64,000 nt of DNA from Heracleum sosnowskyi (taxonomy: Eukaryota; Streptophyta; Magnoliopsida; Apiales; Apiaceae). Within the stretch, counting starts at the first letter, position 1; every line of letters starts with the position of its first letter. The DNA is taken from positions 48,029,190-48,093,189 of the forward strand of contig CM061244.1 of NCBI GenBank assembly GCA_030848705.1, written 5' to 3'. Below, in pieces: positions 45,285 through 54,850 of this stretch. Below the pieces are notes generated by a model. That model made no database searches, was not told the origin of the DNA, and saw only the letters and a list, made by a program, of their open reading frames with translations. A program made the translations under genes and the position numbers.

Positions 45285-47594
45285 GTCAGAATGTTTAGGA
45301 ACCCACACTTGTTGGATTCCTTGTTCATGCATTTTATTAAATTTAACAGCAGAAGACTTTTTGACTTTAGCAGTCCTGACAGGATTTACTCCATCAGGAT
45401 TTGCTTTGTCAGTATCAGTATTAACAAAAGCATGCTTCACTATGACATTTTCAGTTCTCTCAGACTTTGTACTACTTTCAAACTTAGGCAATGGATCATA
45501 AAAGTTATAGTACAAATCATGATACTCTTTACATGTATAAATAGAATGCCATAGACTACCACAATGAAAACAGGAATTCTGTGGTTTGTAAAATACTGAT
45601 CTATTCCTAACATCAGACTTAGGAATTTCAGCAATTTTCTTCTTACTCTTTTTACAATCAATAGCAAGATGATTAGAGTTACCACAGTTAAAACAACACT
45701 TTCTAGGTGCATTTGGGATATATTTATAACCATTCTCTTTATTGATCCCAACTTTACCATTCCTGTTTCTCTTAACAGTAGCTTCCTTTTTCTTATCTGT
45801 AACCTCACAGATTTTATCTTTAAGCTGTTTCTGAGACAATAGACCTACATTCTTAGTGACTTTGTTCATGACAGGTTTAGACTTTATAATTTTAATTCCT
45901 TGAGTAGAAGAAGATCCCTTTTCAAAAATAGAATTGGAATCCTTACCAAAAACAAAATTAACAGGAGTAATCTTAGATTTGGTTGAGTCTATAACATGTC
46001 TATAGGTCTTTGGACTGACTGTCTCATCAATGACAATTTTCTCTGCTAATTTCTTATCTTCATCTGACTTATATCCTAGACACTCTTTCCAATTCTTAGA
46101 GGTATTAATCTCATGAAATTTCCTACCAGAGTCTGTCCAGGTTCTGATTTTCTCATTAGCAAATTCAAGTTCTTTTTCAAGGGAAGTACATTTAGATGTC
46201 ATCTCTAAGTGCATGTGTTTAGCATTATCACATTCTTTTTGTACTTCTTGCATACGAGAAAATTCAGCTTCTAATATCTCATTCCTCTTTCTAAGGTCAG
46301 ACATCTCAGATAAGATTCTAGTATTCTCAGCAGTTTGACTTCTAAAGCTAATATGTAATGACTTTAGAAAACGTCTTAACTCAGAAGCATTATCAGTATC
46401 AAAATCAAAGATAGTATTTAGTACCTTATCATCAGGAGCAGCAGTTACATCAGCATTGGCCATTAACGCATAGTTAACTACCTCAGTATCAGATTCTGAG
46501 GAAGAGTCCATCCAATCCTTGCTTGATGTGATGAGTGCCTTTGTCTTGTTGCATTCAGAAGCAAAGTGACCCATACCATTACACTTGTAGCATCTAACCT
46601 TTGACTTGTCAAATTTGCTACCCTTGCTGTCCTTCTTGATATACTTGTCTTTGTCTGCTTTGAAGGTCTTTTTCTGAAAGTTGCCTTGTCTTCTATTCTT
46701 CCTGAACTTCATCCTTCTGAAGTTTCTGACAATCATAGCAACCATCTCTTCCATGTCTGAATCAGAAGATTCATCACCAGTATTGGCATCAGGATTGCCA
46801 TCAGTATCTGATGAAGAGTCGTCAGGATCTGACTCAGCTACTCTTGCTTTCCTTCTAGAGACCTCCATAGCTTTCCCTTTTGATTTTGCTTCTACATTCA
46901 AAGCAATTGACTTTGCCTTGCTGCTTTTCTTGTTCTTTCTCTGTTGAACTTCAAGATCATGAGTTCTTAGCATCCCATAGATCTCATCAAGAGACACAAT
47001 GTTCAGATCATACTGGTGTCTAATGATTGAGGTCTGAGTATCCCATTCTTCAGGTAAAGCTCTAAGAAATTTGGTGTTTGAATCTTCAGTTTCATATACT
47101 TTGTCAACTAAGGATAAGCTGTTCAATAGTGTCAGAAATCTATCATATAGATCAGTCAGGCTCTCTTCAGGTCTTGCATCGAATTGCTCATATTCTTGAA
47201 TCAATAGAGCCCTTCTGTTTTTCTTAACAGATGTAGATCCCTGGCACTGAGTTTCCAAAGTATCCCAGATTTCTTTTGAAGACTTGCATGCAATCACTCT
47301 GTTTGACATGACAGCATCAAGGCTATTATGCAAGATATTCTTTATCTTTGGTTCCCTGAGTACATGAGCTTTTTCTTCTGGAGTCCATTCAGCTTTAGCT
47401 TTGACCACATAATGTTCTGGTACTGTATCTGTTCGTTCTACGAACTTTGTTGGTATATATGGTCCATCACGAATCCTGTCCAAGTAGTCAGGATCCATAG
47501 CCTCCAGGTACATCAGCATCTTTACCCTCCATGTAGGATATTCTGATATCTTCAAGATGGGAATCTTCATGCTTTCATACTTGGTTGTCGACAT
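45282..47594 (-). CDS. gag: SIRE-type Gag with three CCHC knuckles, 770 aa
   Basis: Start ATG 47594 (MSTTKYESMKIP). The retrotransposon gag domain (UBN2/PF14223 type) spans about residues 10-230: WRVKMLMYLEAMDP, SKEIWDTLETQCQG, LRALPEEWDTQTSIIRHQY. A basic and Ser/Asp-rich region follows, then the first knuckle CYKCNGMGHFASEC (about 335), a coiled-coil segment (about 400-500), a second knuckle CFNCGNSNHLAIDC (about 655) and a third CFHCGSLWHSIYTC (about 695). Three zinc knuckles are more than the single one of most copia Gags. The C terminus VWVPKHSD stops at UAG. Confidence 0.92.
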   Translation of the reverse strand: MSTTKYESMKIPILKISEYPTWRVKMLMYLEAMDPDYLDRIRDGPYIPTKFVERTDTVPEHYVVKAKAEWTPEEKAHVLREPKIKNILHNSLDAVMSNRVIACKSSKEIWDTLETQCQGSTSVKKNRRALLIQEYEQFDARPEESLTDLYDRFLTLLNSLSLVDKVYETEDSNTKFLRALPEEWDTQTSIIRHQYDLNIVSLDEIYGMLRTHDLEVQQRKNKKSSKAKSIALNVEAKSKGKAMEVSRRKARVAESDPDDSSSDTDGNPDANTGDESSDSDMEEMVAMIVRNFRRMKFRKNRRQGNFQKKTFKADKDKYIKKDSKGSKFDKSKVRCYKCNGMGHFASECNKTKALITSSKDWMDSSSESDTEVVNYALMANADVTAAPDDKVLNTIFDFDTDNASELRRFLKSLHISFRSQTAENTRILSEMSDLRKRNEILEAEFSRMQEVQKECDNAKHMHLEMTSKCTSLEKELEFANEKIRTWTDSGRKFHEINTSKNWKECLGYKSDEDKKLAEKIVIDETVSPKTYRHVIDSTKSKITPVNFVFGKDSNSIFEKGSSSTQGIKIIKSKPVMNKVTKNVGLLSQKQLKDKICEVTDKKKEATVKRNRNGKVGINKENGYKYIPNAPRKCCFNCGNSNHLAIDCKKSKKKIAEIPKSDVRNRSVFYKPQNSCFHCGSLWHSIYTCKEYHDLYYNFYDPLPKFESSTKSERTENVIVKHAFVNTDTDKANPDGVNPVRTAKVKKSSAVKFNKMHEQGIQQVWVPKHSD

Positions 47595-47630
47595 CTTTAG
47601 ATCGTATCTGATTCAGAATTAAATCAGTTT

Positions 47631-47643
47631 GCTCTGATACCAA
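47631..47643 (-). other. Primer-binding site
   Basis: TTGGTATCAGAGC on the minus strand begins one base after the 5' LTR. This is complementary to the 3' end of plant initiator methionine tRNA (known for plant copia elements). Confidence 0.92.
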
Positions 47644-47644
47644 T

Positions 47645-48250
47645 TGTTGCCCAGTAATAATCTATTGTAGAAGGGGGGTTGAATACAATAGAGTAAGATA
47701 ATCGACTTCTTAATGTATATATCACAAATATGAAAAGAAAGATAACAGCTTTATTAAATCTGATATAAAACTGTTACAAACTCTCTTAAGAAATTCTGAT
47801 GTTCTTAAGAGCTGCTAGCTTACAAAAACTCTCTCAAGAAATTCTGTTCTTAAGAGCTTCTCTTCGATTATGTTCTCTCTCTAATGAATACATAAATCGA
47901 AACCAAAACTGTGTTTATATAGTGCACACAGCTTCTCTATCAATAACAAGATAAGTCCTAATCATAACAAAGATAGAAACATATCTTTAATCGATAGCTG
48001 CATTCTAAAAACCAGGAACAAATAGAATAAACTTCCATGTTTATCTAGACTCCAAATATAACTCGAAGTAGGAATCCTGATCAGCTTCAAGTCCTGATGA
48101 TCAAACCTGATCATAGTCTGAGTAGGAATCCTGATGATCAATAAGATACTGACGCTTGATCAAATACTGATGACCATGCAATACTGATGACGTCAGCAAT
48201 CCTGATCAGTTGAGTCTAGCTTCTGACGATCATTGAATTCTGATCTAACA
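47645..48250 (-). repeat. 5' LTR of the young SIRE-type element
   Basis: 606 bp, identical by eye to the 3' LTR except for one base near 48008. Confidence 0.95.
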
Positions 48251-48950
48251 TAACTCAAAACAGAGTGACTAAAGCATACCACCCCTTGGGTCTGACAGCC
48301 CCTGTTTTAAGCTCAAAAGTGTGACTAAATACCAGCTTTCAGCCACAGGATGGGTCGTGGCTAAAGATAATTAATAACGTGGCTAAATACCAACATTCAT
48401 CAAAGGCTTAGTTTTGGTCGCACTATTTATTGGTAAATCGTGGCAAAAAACTTGGGTATGGCCACATTTTATAATTTTTCTGTAGTCGTTTGTATGTTTT
48501 ATATACTATTAAATAACTGCTTTTAGTCACTAATAATTGTAGTAACTATCCCCCAATATAATATAATAGGTAGTGTGGCTGAAGTGTGGTACTAGCCACA
48601 CATACTTAACCACATCACAAACAGGTTTCATTTGTAATATAAATGACCACGGCCATACCAAAAAGCCGATACAAATCACAATACCAAAAGGCCACAATCC
48701 AATTCAAAAAGGCCACAATATGCAAACAAGTAAAATGCCAAAATACAAGTAAAAAAATGCCAAATTCCAAACTAGTCCATATTAATCCATAAAATCCATA
48801 CTAAATCCATGATCCATAACAACGATATGGAGTATAACTCCACAATCCATAAAAACCACATAACCATAACCAGAGTACAGAAAATTAACAACTTATCGAA
48901 AAGTTCACAACCAGAAAACCACATTAACATGAGTCAAATTCAGTTTACAA
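48251..48950. other. CACTA subterminal DNA
   Basis: Repeated short motifs such as gtggctaaatacca, gtgtggct and agccacacata occur in both orientations to about 48650. An AT-rich 3' flank of the TNP1-like gene follows. Many tandem-like caaaaaggccacaat copies lie at 48650-48720. No gene is seen. Confidence 0.6.
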
Positions 48951-50686
48951 TTACACCACCAGCTTCCGCTTCTTCCTCAGCTTGTCTGCCTTGTTCGCCT
49001 TAGCCTTTGAACGTGTTACTGGGGAACCAGTAATGGTATTACATCTCTTCTTCTCCTTAACTTGATCTGCGCTATGTTCTTCCTTAGCTTGAGCTGCGCT
49101 ATGTTCTTCCCCTTTCCCATTGGCCGTTGGATTTGGTACCTAGAGTAAAACATGAAAACAAATACGATGATCATTCCAACAGCCCTCAAGTTAAGACCAT
49201 TCTAACACAAGTAATGTAATTCTATAGATAAGCAAGTTAAGACCGTTGGACAAGTAATGTTATTTAATTAAAGCTCCATCATTTTAAACAAAATTATAAA
49301 GCAGGATAATAAATGCACACAACCAAAATGGAATGCAAAGTAAGAAACGTACTTGATGATCAATTATCTTGATAAGGTTTTTGGGCCAAGCCACAAAAGA
49401 ACCCAAAGCATCCTCAACTGTCCACATATCACCGGCTTCATAAGGTAAGAATGCTGCCCCCTTCACAACTTCATCAACAGAAACTCTATAGCAATCATCT
49501 TGTAGGGGGACTCCATGAATGGTTTGTCCTTTCTGGTCTGAAAGGATAGCCGTACCACGTGCAACCGGGTTGTTCAAATTCAACATATACAGAGTACACT
49601 TCATTGGCTAAAAAACGTACGTGGCATAATTAACATCATAAAGGTAAAGTGAACTAATATACATACGCATTTAGAAATATAATGCATACCGATTGGACAA
49701 CTGTTGAGGTTTGATTTGACTGAGATGGCATTTGACCAGAGATAGTGCTAGGCTGAGATAAATTAATCTTCTTCCTGGTTCCGGATCTAATTACCTTTTC
49801 CTACAAAAGTAGAAGCATAATTGCCAACATATTAAAGTTAAAGTTAATCTCAATATACATGTGCATTTAGCAATGTTGTAATACCTGTTGCACAATTGTT
49901 GGATCTTCTTGTGATTTAGTGGTACGCGGAGATATATAAACTTTCCTCCTGGTGGTGATGACATTTTGCGCCATTATGGATGTGTCGGCAGTGATCACCT
50001 TTTGCGCCATTATGGATGTGTCGGCAGTAGGAGTCACTTGCTTCTCCACAGATTTAACCTACAATTTAAGAAATTTGGACAAGAAATCAGCAACTACTTG
50101 GAAAAAATTAAAAAGAAATTAAAGTAGCCATTACTTACAGGTGTTAAAAACTCTTTCGATGCTGGGATGGTAACATTAATGAAGCTGTCCCTCGAACCAT
50201 TCCCACTTATCGGTGTTCCCTACAGAATGTAACGTGAAATGGGAAAGTCAAGTGATAACACAAGTTTTGTAAACTATGTTTTGGAATATAGACACAAGAT
50301 AACTAAATTCCAACACAAAAAACTCCAACAATTTACGTAGTGCTTACATCTTGTTTTGTTGCTGAAAGCAGTCCTTGCGAATCCAATTGAGCCATGACTT
50401 TATTCAGTTTATTGTTCGTTGCCTCCATCTGCAACGACAGGTTCTTCAGCTCTTCATCCTTCTTCTCACGCAGCAGTTTCTCATTTTCCAATTGAAGCTC
50501 CAGAATCTTGATTTTATCTTTTCCTGTTGTCCTTTGCCGAGGACAATGCCAGTACGCACTGGGAGTGACTCCACAACCAACACCTCTCAAGTATGAACCC
50601 TGCTCCCTGCCAAAAACCACTGTAAGGGCATCCTCGTCCGGCCCAATCTTGATTAGTCCGTCCTTTATCTGTGCTTCAATATCCAT
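48951..50686 (-). pseudogene. TNP1-like CACTA accessory gene, 5' truncated
   Basis: Six exons join in phase with GT-AG borders: 50686-50348, 50219-50139, 50058-49885, 49800-49690, 49607-49353 and 49139-48951, giving 382 residues to a proper stop. Exon 1 shows the plant Transposase_24 (PF03004-type) C-terminal pattern, TVVFGREQGSYLRGVGCG, then a coiled coil (LELQLENEKLLREKK). A later exon carries VARGTAILSD...FLPYEAGD and FVAWPKNLIKIID. The last exon is basic (KANKADKLRKKRK). An acceptor precedes 50686 but upstream exons are missing: old SIRE sequence starts near 50755. Exon 3 holds a tandem duplication of TADTSIMAQ. The gene is probably dead through loss of its N terminus. Confidence 0.8.
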
Positions 50687-50754
50687 CTGTAAAGAAAAAA
50701 GTGAAGAAAATTAGTAACAAGGACATGTTCTTCACTTTAGGATATACTAACTCT

Positions 50755-51061
50755 CATATTTAAACTTACTAAATAATCTGCCATGCTCTTCACTTTTATG
50801 AGTTCCAAATTTGAAAGTAAGCTTACCATTCACATAGGAGGCTGATTCCCATGTTTTACAAACCGCTTCAGGAAGAAACTCAGGAGTACAAGATAATGCA
50901 AAATTCAGCTAAGTTAAGAAGTCCATCACTGGGTGAAAATCTTCATGTGCTTTGTCCTTTGCATGTATAGCAGTATCATGATTTGTAGTCATAAACTCAA
51001 AATCACCAAAGACAAAAGCAATTGATTTTGGACCTCTCAGCATTGTAGAAACAGCAGCCAT
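50755..51061 (-). pseudogene. N-terminal part of the old SIRE-type extra ORF
   Basis: From ATG 51061 (MAAVSTMLRGPKSIAFV), the frame includes HAKDKAHEDFHPVMDFLT, one in-frame TAG near 50908, then LNFALSCTPEFLPEAV, CKTWESASYVNGKLTF and FKFGTHK. This matches the N terminus expected for the ORF whose C-terminal part lies at 36183-34261. A TATA-like ttatatatac lies about 55-65 bp upstream of the ATG (near 51115), a possible internal promoter. The frame ends near 50755, where the CACTA-derived sequence takes over. Confidence 0.6.
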
Positions 51062-51124
51062 TGATGTGAATTGGGAATTGGGTTCGAAGAAATAAAGCTC
51101 TGTGTATGTATATATAATGTGCAC

Positions 51125-51541
51125 TTTGGATAAAACTTGTAAGAAATCAAAGATATGATTAGCACAAGATATGAATTAAGCAACTTGCTCGATAATGGTG
51201 CTAAAAATCAGCAACTACCTGTAATAGTGGGTTAAGAAAGAGAAATAACCGAAAAAACAGGTAACACTTCCAATCGTGCAAGTTTAGAGTCTATAAATCC
51301 CTAAGAATTCGAACAGTCCTGTCTGATAATGCTTGACTTACCAGAGTCTATAAACTAATTACACACACGTGTAAAAAGTATTAACGGACTTAAAATTAAA
51401 ACAAGAAAAATTAGGAATTAAAACATATAACCCCTTTTTAATTTTCTTGCCACTTCTCAATGCAAAGTAATAATGGTAAATTGAAAAGACTCCTCGAGAC
51501 TTTGCAAAACCCTGCATTGCTTCGAGTTTCTCTATAAAACT
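51125..51541. other. Unassigned DNA between the old extra ORF and the next LTR
   Basis: About 420 bp with no recognisable protein or repeat partner. It is probably the spacer between pol and the extra ORF of the old SIRE element, cut by the LTR insertion at 51542. Confidence 0.4.
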
Positions 51542-52890
51542 TGTTAGGCTCAAGGCATGTCTGAATACCACTATTAACAAGCCTACACATTGTGACTATG
51601 TCACTTTACATGACCTAGTGAATTCTTTCACTGGGATATAGTATAGGTCTCCATTGTACTTGTCTTGTTTTCATGTACTTAGCTTTATTCTATATGCTCA
51701 GAGTTATACTGAGCTTAGTAAGTTTCCTGCATCTAGAATGTACATAGGCCATGGAATAATTATCCTGGTAGAAGTTCAGAAATGTTCAAACAGCAGGATG
51801 AAGATGAATAAGGCCCTGAAGAAATAAGTTGCAGAAATTTATCTAAGTCCCTATATCGTGAAGTCAAAATAAAGCTATGTCGTGAAGTCCTCAAAATCCA
51901 TGTCGTGAAGTACTGAGATCGCATAGTCCTAAATGAACTATGTCGTGAAGTCTTCAAGGCTCATATCGTGAAGTGTTGATACAGCAAAGTCAAAATGTAC
52001 TAGATCGTGAAGTCTTCAAAAAGCCTAGATCATGAAGTCTTCAAAAAGCCTAGATCGTGAAGTTTTCAAAAATCCTAGATCGCGAAGTCCTCGAAAAGGC
52101 TATGTCGCGAAGTCCTCGAAAAGGCTATGTCGCGAAGTCCTCAAGAAGGCTATATCGTGAAGTCCTCACTAAGCCTATAACGCATACTCCTGAAACAGTC
52201 ATATAGCAAAGTCCTCATATAGCAATGTCAAGAATGCACTATGTCGACAAGTCAAAGAATCAGGAATATGCTGGAGTTCACGATGTCAACACTTAGCCGT
52301 TCATAACAAGACAAATCAAGGTACAGAACCAAAATTCAAAGGAGACAAATACTGAAGCATCTGTTACGGTAAGGTAGTCCAAAGACAGATGACAAATCTA
52401 CAGCAAAACTTGGAGAGAAAGATTAGAGACAAGCAACTACAGAAACGGGAAAGACTACCGAAAGAAAGTGGTCCTTCCTGACACAGTTAACTTCTTCTGG
52501 AACGACAAAATGGAGTTGTAGTAAGGGTAGTTGTGTAATTAGGTTTGTGCACTAGTTTTGTATAGGTGAATATATTGTGCACACTTAACTGTAAGTGGTA
52601 AGAGAGCAACACATAGAAATATTCAAGTACTCTTTTCTCTGTAAGAAAAGCAAGAAAAACACTATTCTTGTTTAGAAGCCAGAATTTCACTTGTGAAAAT
52701 TTGGAAGCTGTAGTATTTAATTTACTTAATACAAAGTAGATTAAAGTGATTGTGTGTGTTCTGTTTATTTTCATTCCGCATTTTATACAACACAATCTCT
52801 CACAGCATTTTAGTTTCAAGAAACCAAAAATTATTCAAACTATCCATTCACCCCCCCTGTCTAGTTTCTTAGTGTCATTCATAACTAACA
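51542..52890 (+). repeat. 5' LTR of a SIRE-like copia element, about 1.35 kb
   Basis: It starts TGTTAGGCTC and ends ATAACTAACA, giving 6-bp inverted termini TGTTAG/CTAACA. The PBS follows at once. Gag lies downstream. The other LTR is beyond the window, so the 5' boundary is inferred from the termini. Confidence 0.65.
51830..52215 (+). repeat. 26-bp-type tandem repeats in the LTR
   Basis: About a dozen imperfect units such as ctatgtcgcgaagtcctcga and ctagatcgtgaagtcttc. The conserved core is tcgTGAAGTC or tcgCGAAGTC. They sit in the presumed U3, where such arrays can act as enhancers (inference). Confidence 0.85.
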
Positions 52891-52903
52891 AGTGGTATCA
52901 AAG
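52891..52903 (+). other. Primer-binding site
   Basis: agTGGTATCAAAGCAG directly follows the LTR. It has one change from the usual TGGTATCAGAGC initiator-methionine tRNA site. Confidence 0.8.
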
Positions 52904-52923
52904 CAGGCTGTTGACATACAAAC

Positions 52924-54237
52924 ACGAAAATATCAAGAACGAGTTCACAGAAACTAAGCAGTATCAAGATTCCTCCCTTTAACAAGGAGCACTACAGTCT
53001 ATGGAAGAAGAAGATGTTGCTTTTCATCAAAGCTTCAAACCCCATGTACTTAGACATTCTAAAACATGGTCCCTTTACTCCAATGATTGAGATTGATGAA
53101 ACAACTGTTGGTACTGAGATAATACCAGCAATCTATGAGCCTAAAGACCCCTCCAAATACATTGATCCTGAAAAGGAGAAAATAGCACTAGATGGACATC
53201 TCCAATTTATTATTTGTGAATCTATGGATTTCAACATGTATGGCACTGTTGCTCATTGTAGTAGTGCAAAGAAGATGTGGGATCTCATAGAGGTGCTATG
53301 TGAAGGAACTCCAGAAGTGAGAAAGAACAAGAAGCAGATTCTGGTTTCCCAGTATGAAGCTTTCATGGCTCTACCAAAGGAGGGAATCACAGAAGTGTTT
53401 GAGAGGTTCAACAAGATGATAAATGAGCTCAAACTCTATGACAAACACTATGAAACAGAAGAACTCAACATGAAGTTCTTACTGACTCAACCAGACCACT
53501 TGGAACCAAGAATCTCATCCCTCAAGGAAAGGGATCTAACCAAGATTGGTTTTGATGTGTTGTATGGTGTTTTGAAAACATATGAGCTAGAGTTGTTTCA
53601 AAAGAGATCCATTCAAGCAAAGCAAGGACTGATGGCCAACACTTCTTGTGCCCTTATTGCTGACAACTTAGGTCAAAGAATGGAATCTTTGAAAGTCAAT
53701 CAAGTCAAGATTGAAGAGCTAGAAGTTGAAGACACTGGAGATGAGCCACAAGTTATCTATGATCTACCTGAGGAAGATGAGTTCTACAGCATAGATGAAT
53801 TGGATAAGATGGAAAACAAATCTTTTGCCTATATGGCTAGGAGATATCCTAACATTAGGTTAAAAAAGAAGCAGTCATTTAAGTCCAAGTTTAATGCTGG
53901 AAATGCCGGTGGATCAAGTGGATCAAACTCCTTCAGTAAAGGAAAAGGGATTACTGGTGATGCTAAAGGAGGATACAAGTCTGGGAGTGTGGATAGGTCC
54001 AAGATAAGGTGCTATAACTGCAATGAACTTGGGCACTTTTTTACAGAGTGCAAGAAGCCCAAACAGGTCAAAAAGGACAAAGCATACTTAGACCTTGAAG
54101 CTAAGTATGAAGCTCTACTCAAGAAACAGCAGGGTAAAGCTTTTATTGTAGAGGGAAAGTGCTGGGATGATTCTGATGAAGAAGAAGAACATGAGTATTC
54201 AAACTATGCCTTGATGGCATTTTCTGATGATGGTGAT
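52924..54237 (+). pseudogene. gag: SIRE-like gag interrupted by a retrotransposon
   Basis: The readable protein begins upstream of the first ATG (53014): IKIPPFNKEHYSLWKKK is in frame, and an ACG at 52924 may be a mutated ATG. Downstream come MYLDILKHGPFTP, SSAKKMWDLIEVLCEG, FERFNKMINELKLYDKHYE (gag core), a basic Gly/Ser-rich stretch, one CCHC knuckle CYNCNELGHFFTEC (near 54009-54050) and an acidic tail NYALMAFSDD. The frame is open to the insertion of the SIRE-type element at 54238 (flank GTGAT). Otherwise nearly intact, it was probably disrupted recently. Its pol is beyond the window. Confidence 0.85.
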
Positions 54238-54801
54238 TGTTAGATCAGGATTCAATGATCGTCAGGATCTAGACTCAACTGATCCGGATTGCTGACATCA
54301 TCAGTACAACATGGTCATCCGTATTTGATCAAGCGTCAGTATCAGGATTGTCATTAGGATATCTACATCAGGACTGGGATCAGGATTGATCATCAGTACT
54401 GGAAGCTGATCAGGATTTCTATTTCGAGTTATATTTGGAGTCTAGTTAAATAAGGAAGCTTATTTTGTCGGTTCCTTATTTATAGTAATGAAGCTATCAA
54501 TTTAGGATAGGTTTCAATCTCTGTAATTGATTAGAACTTATCATGCAATTGATAGAGAAGCTGTGTAGTATATAAACACAGTTTAGGTTTTGATTTATAA
54601 TCGATCACATACACGAGTATTTTTGTAACCTAGAAGCTCTCAAGAACATCAGAATTTCTTGAGAGAGTTTGTAACAGTTTTATATCAGAATTAATAAAGC
54701 TGTTATTATTCTTTCATATCTGTGATACATACTTTGATAAGTCGAGAATCTTATACAATTGTATTCAACCCCTTCTACAATTGTTTATTACTGGGGCAAC
54801 A
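54238..54801 (+). repeat. 5' LTR of the second SIRE-type copy
   Basis: 564 bp, TGTTAGATCAGGATTC...TACTGGGGCAACA, related to but clearly diverged from the 606-bp LTRs. Rich in atcaggat/catcagtact motifs. The PBS TTGGTATCAGAGC follows at 54803-54815. Confidence 0.9.
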
Positions 54802-54850
54802 ATTGGTATCAGAGCAGACTGATTTAAATTTGAATCAGATACGATCTAAG

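Larger units (their letters stand above)
36330..48250 (-). mobile_element. Complete young SIRE-type Ty1/copia element, 11.9 kb
   Basis: LTRs of 606 bp (36330-36935 and 47645-48250) are flanked by the duplication TAACT (36325-36329 and 48251-48255). I see one difference between the LTRs (cattctacaaacc against cattctaaaaacc). In the element's own direction it holds the PBS, gag, an in-frame UAG, pol, a region with an antisense gene, a long extra ORF, the polypurine tract and the 3' LTR. All frames look intact. Long extra ORFs after pol define the SIRE/Maximus lineage. It appears recently inserted and possibly still competent. Confidence 0.95.
36187..50690. mobile_element. CACTA (En/Spm) transposon, right end truncated, carrying a SIRE-type insertion
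   Basis: The left end is CACTACGTCAAATTTTGGC at 36187. Subterminal DNA on both sides of the retrotransposon (36190-36329 and 48251-48650) is full of short gtggct/agccac motifs such as gtgtggctaa, typical of CACTA subterminal repeats. A TNP1-like gene lies at 48951-50686. No matching right inverted end (ending TAGTG) was found between the gene and the outer ORF at about 50755, so that end seems deleted. Autonomous transposase is absent. Confidence 0.7.
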
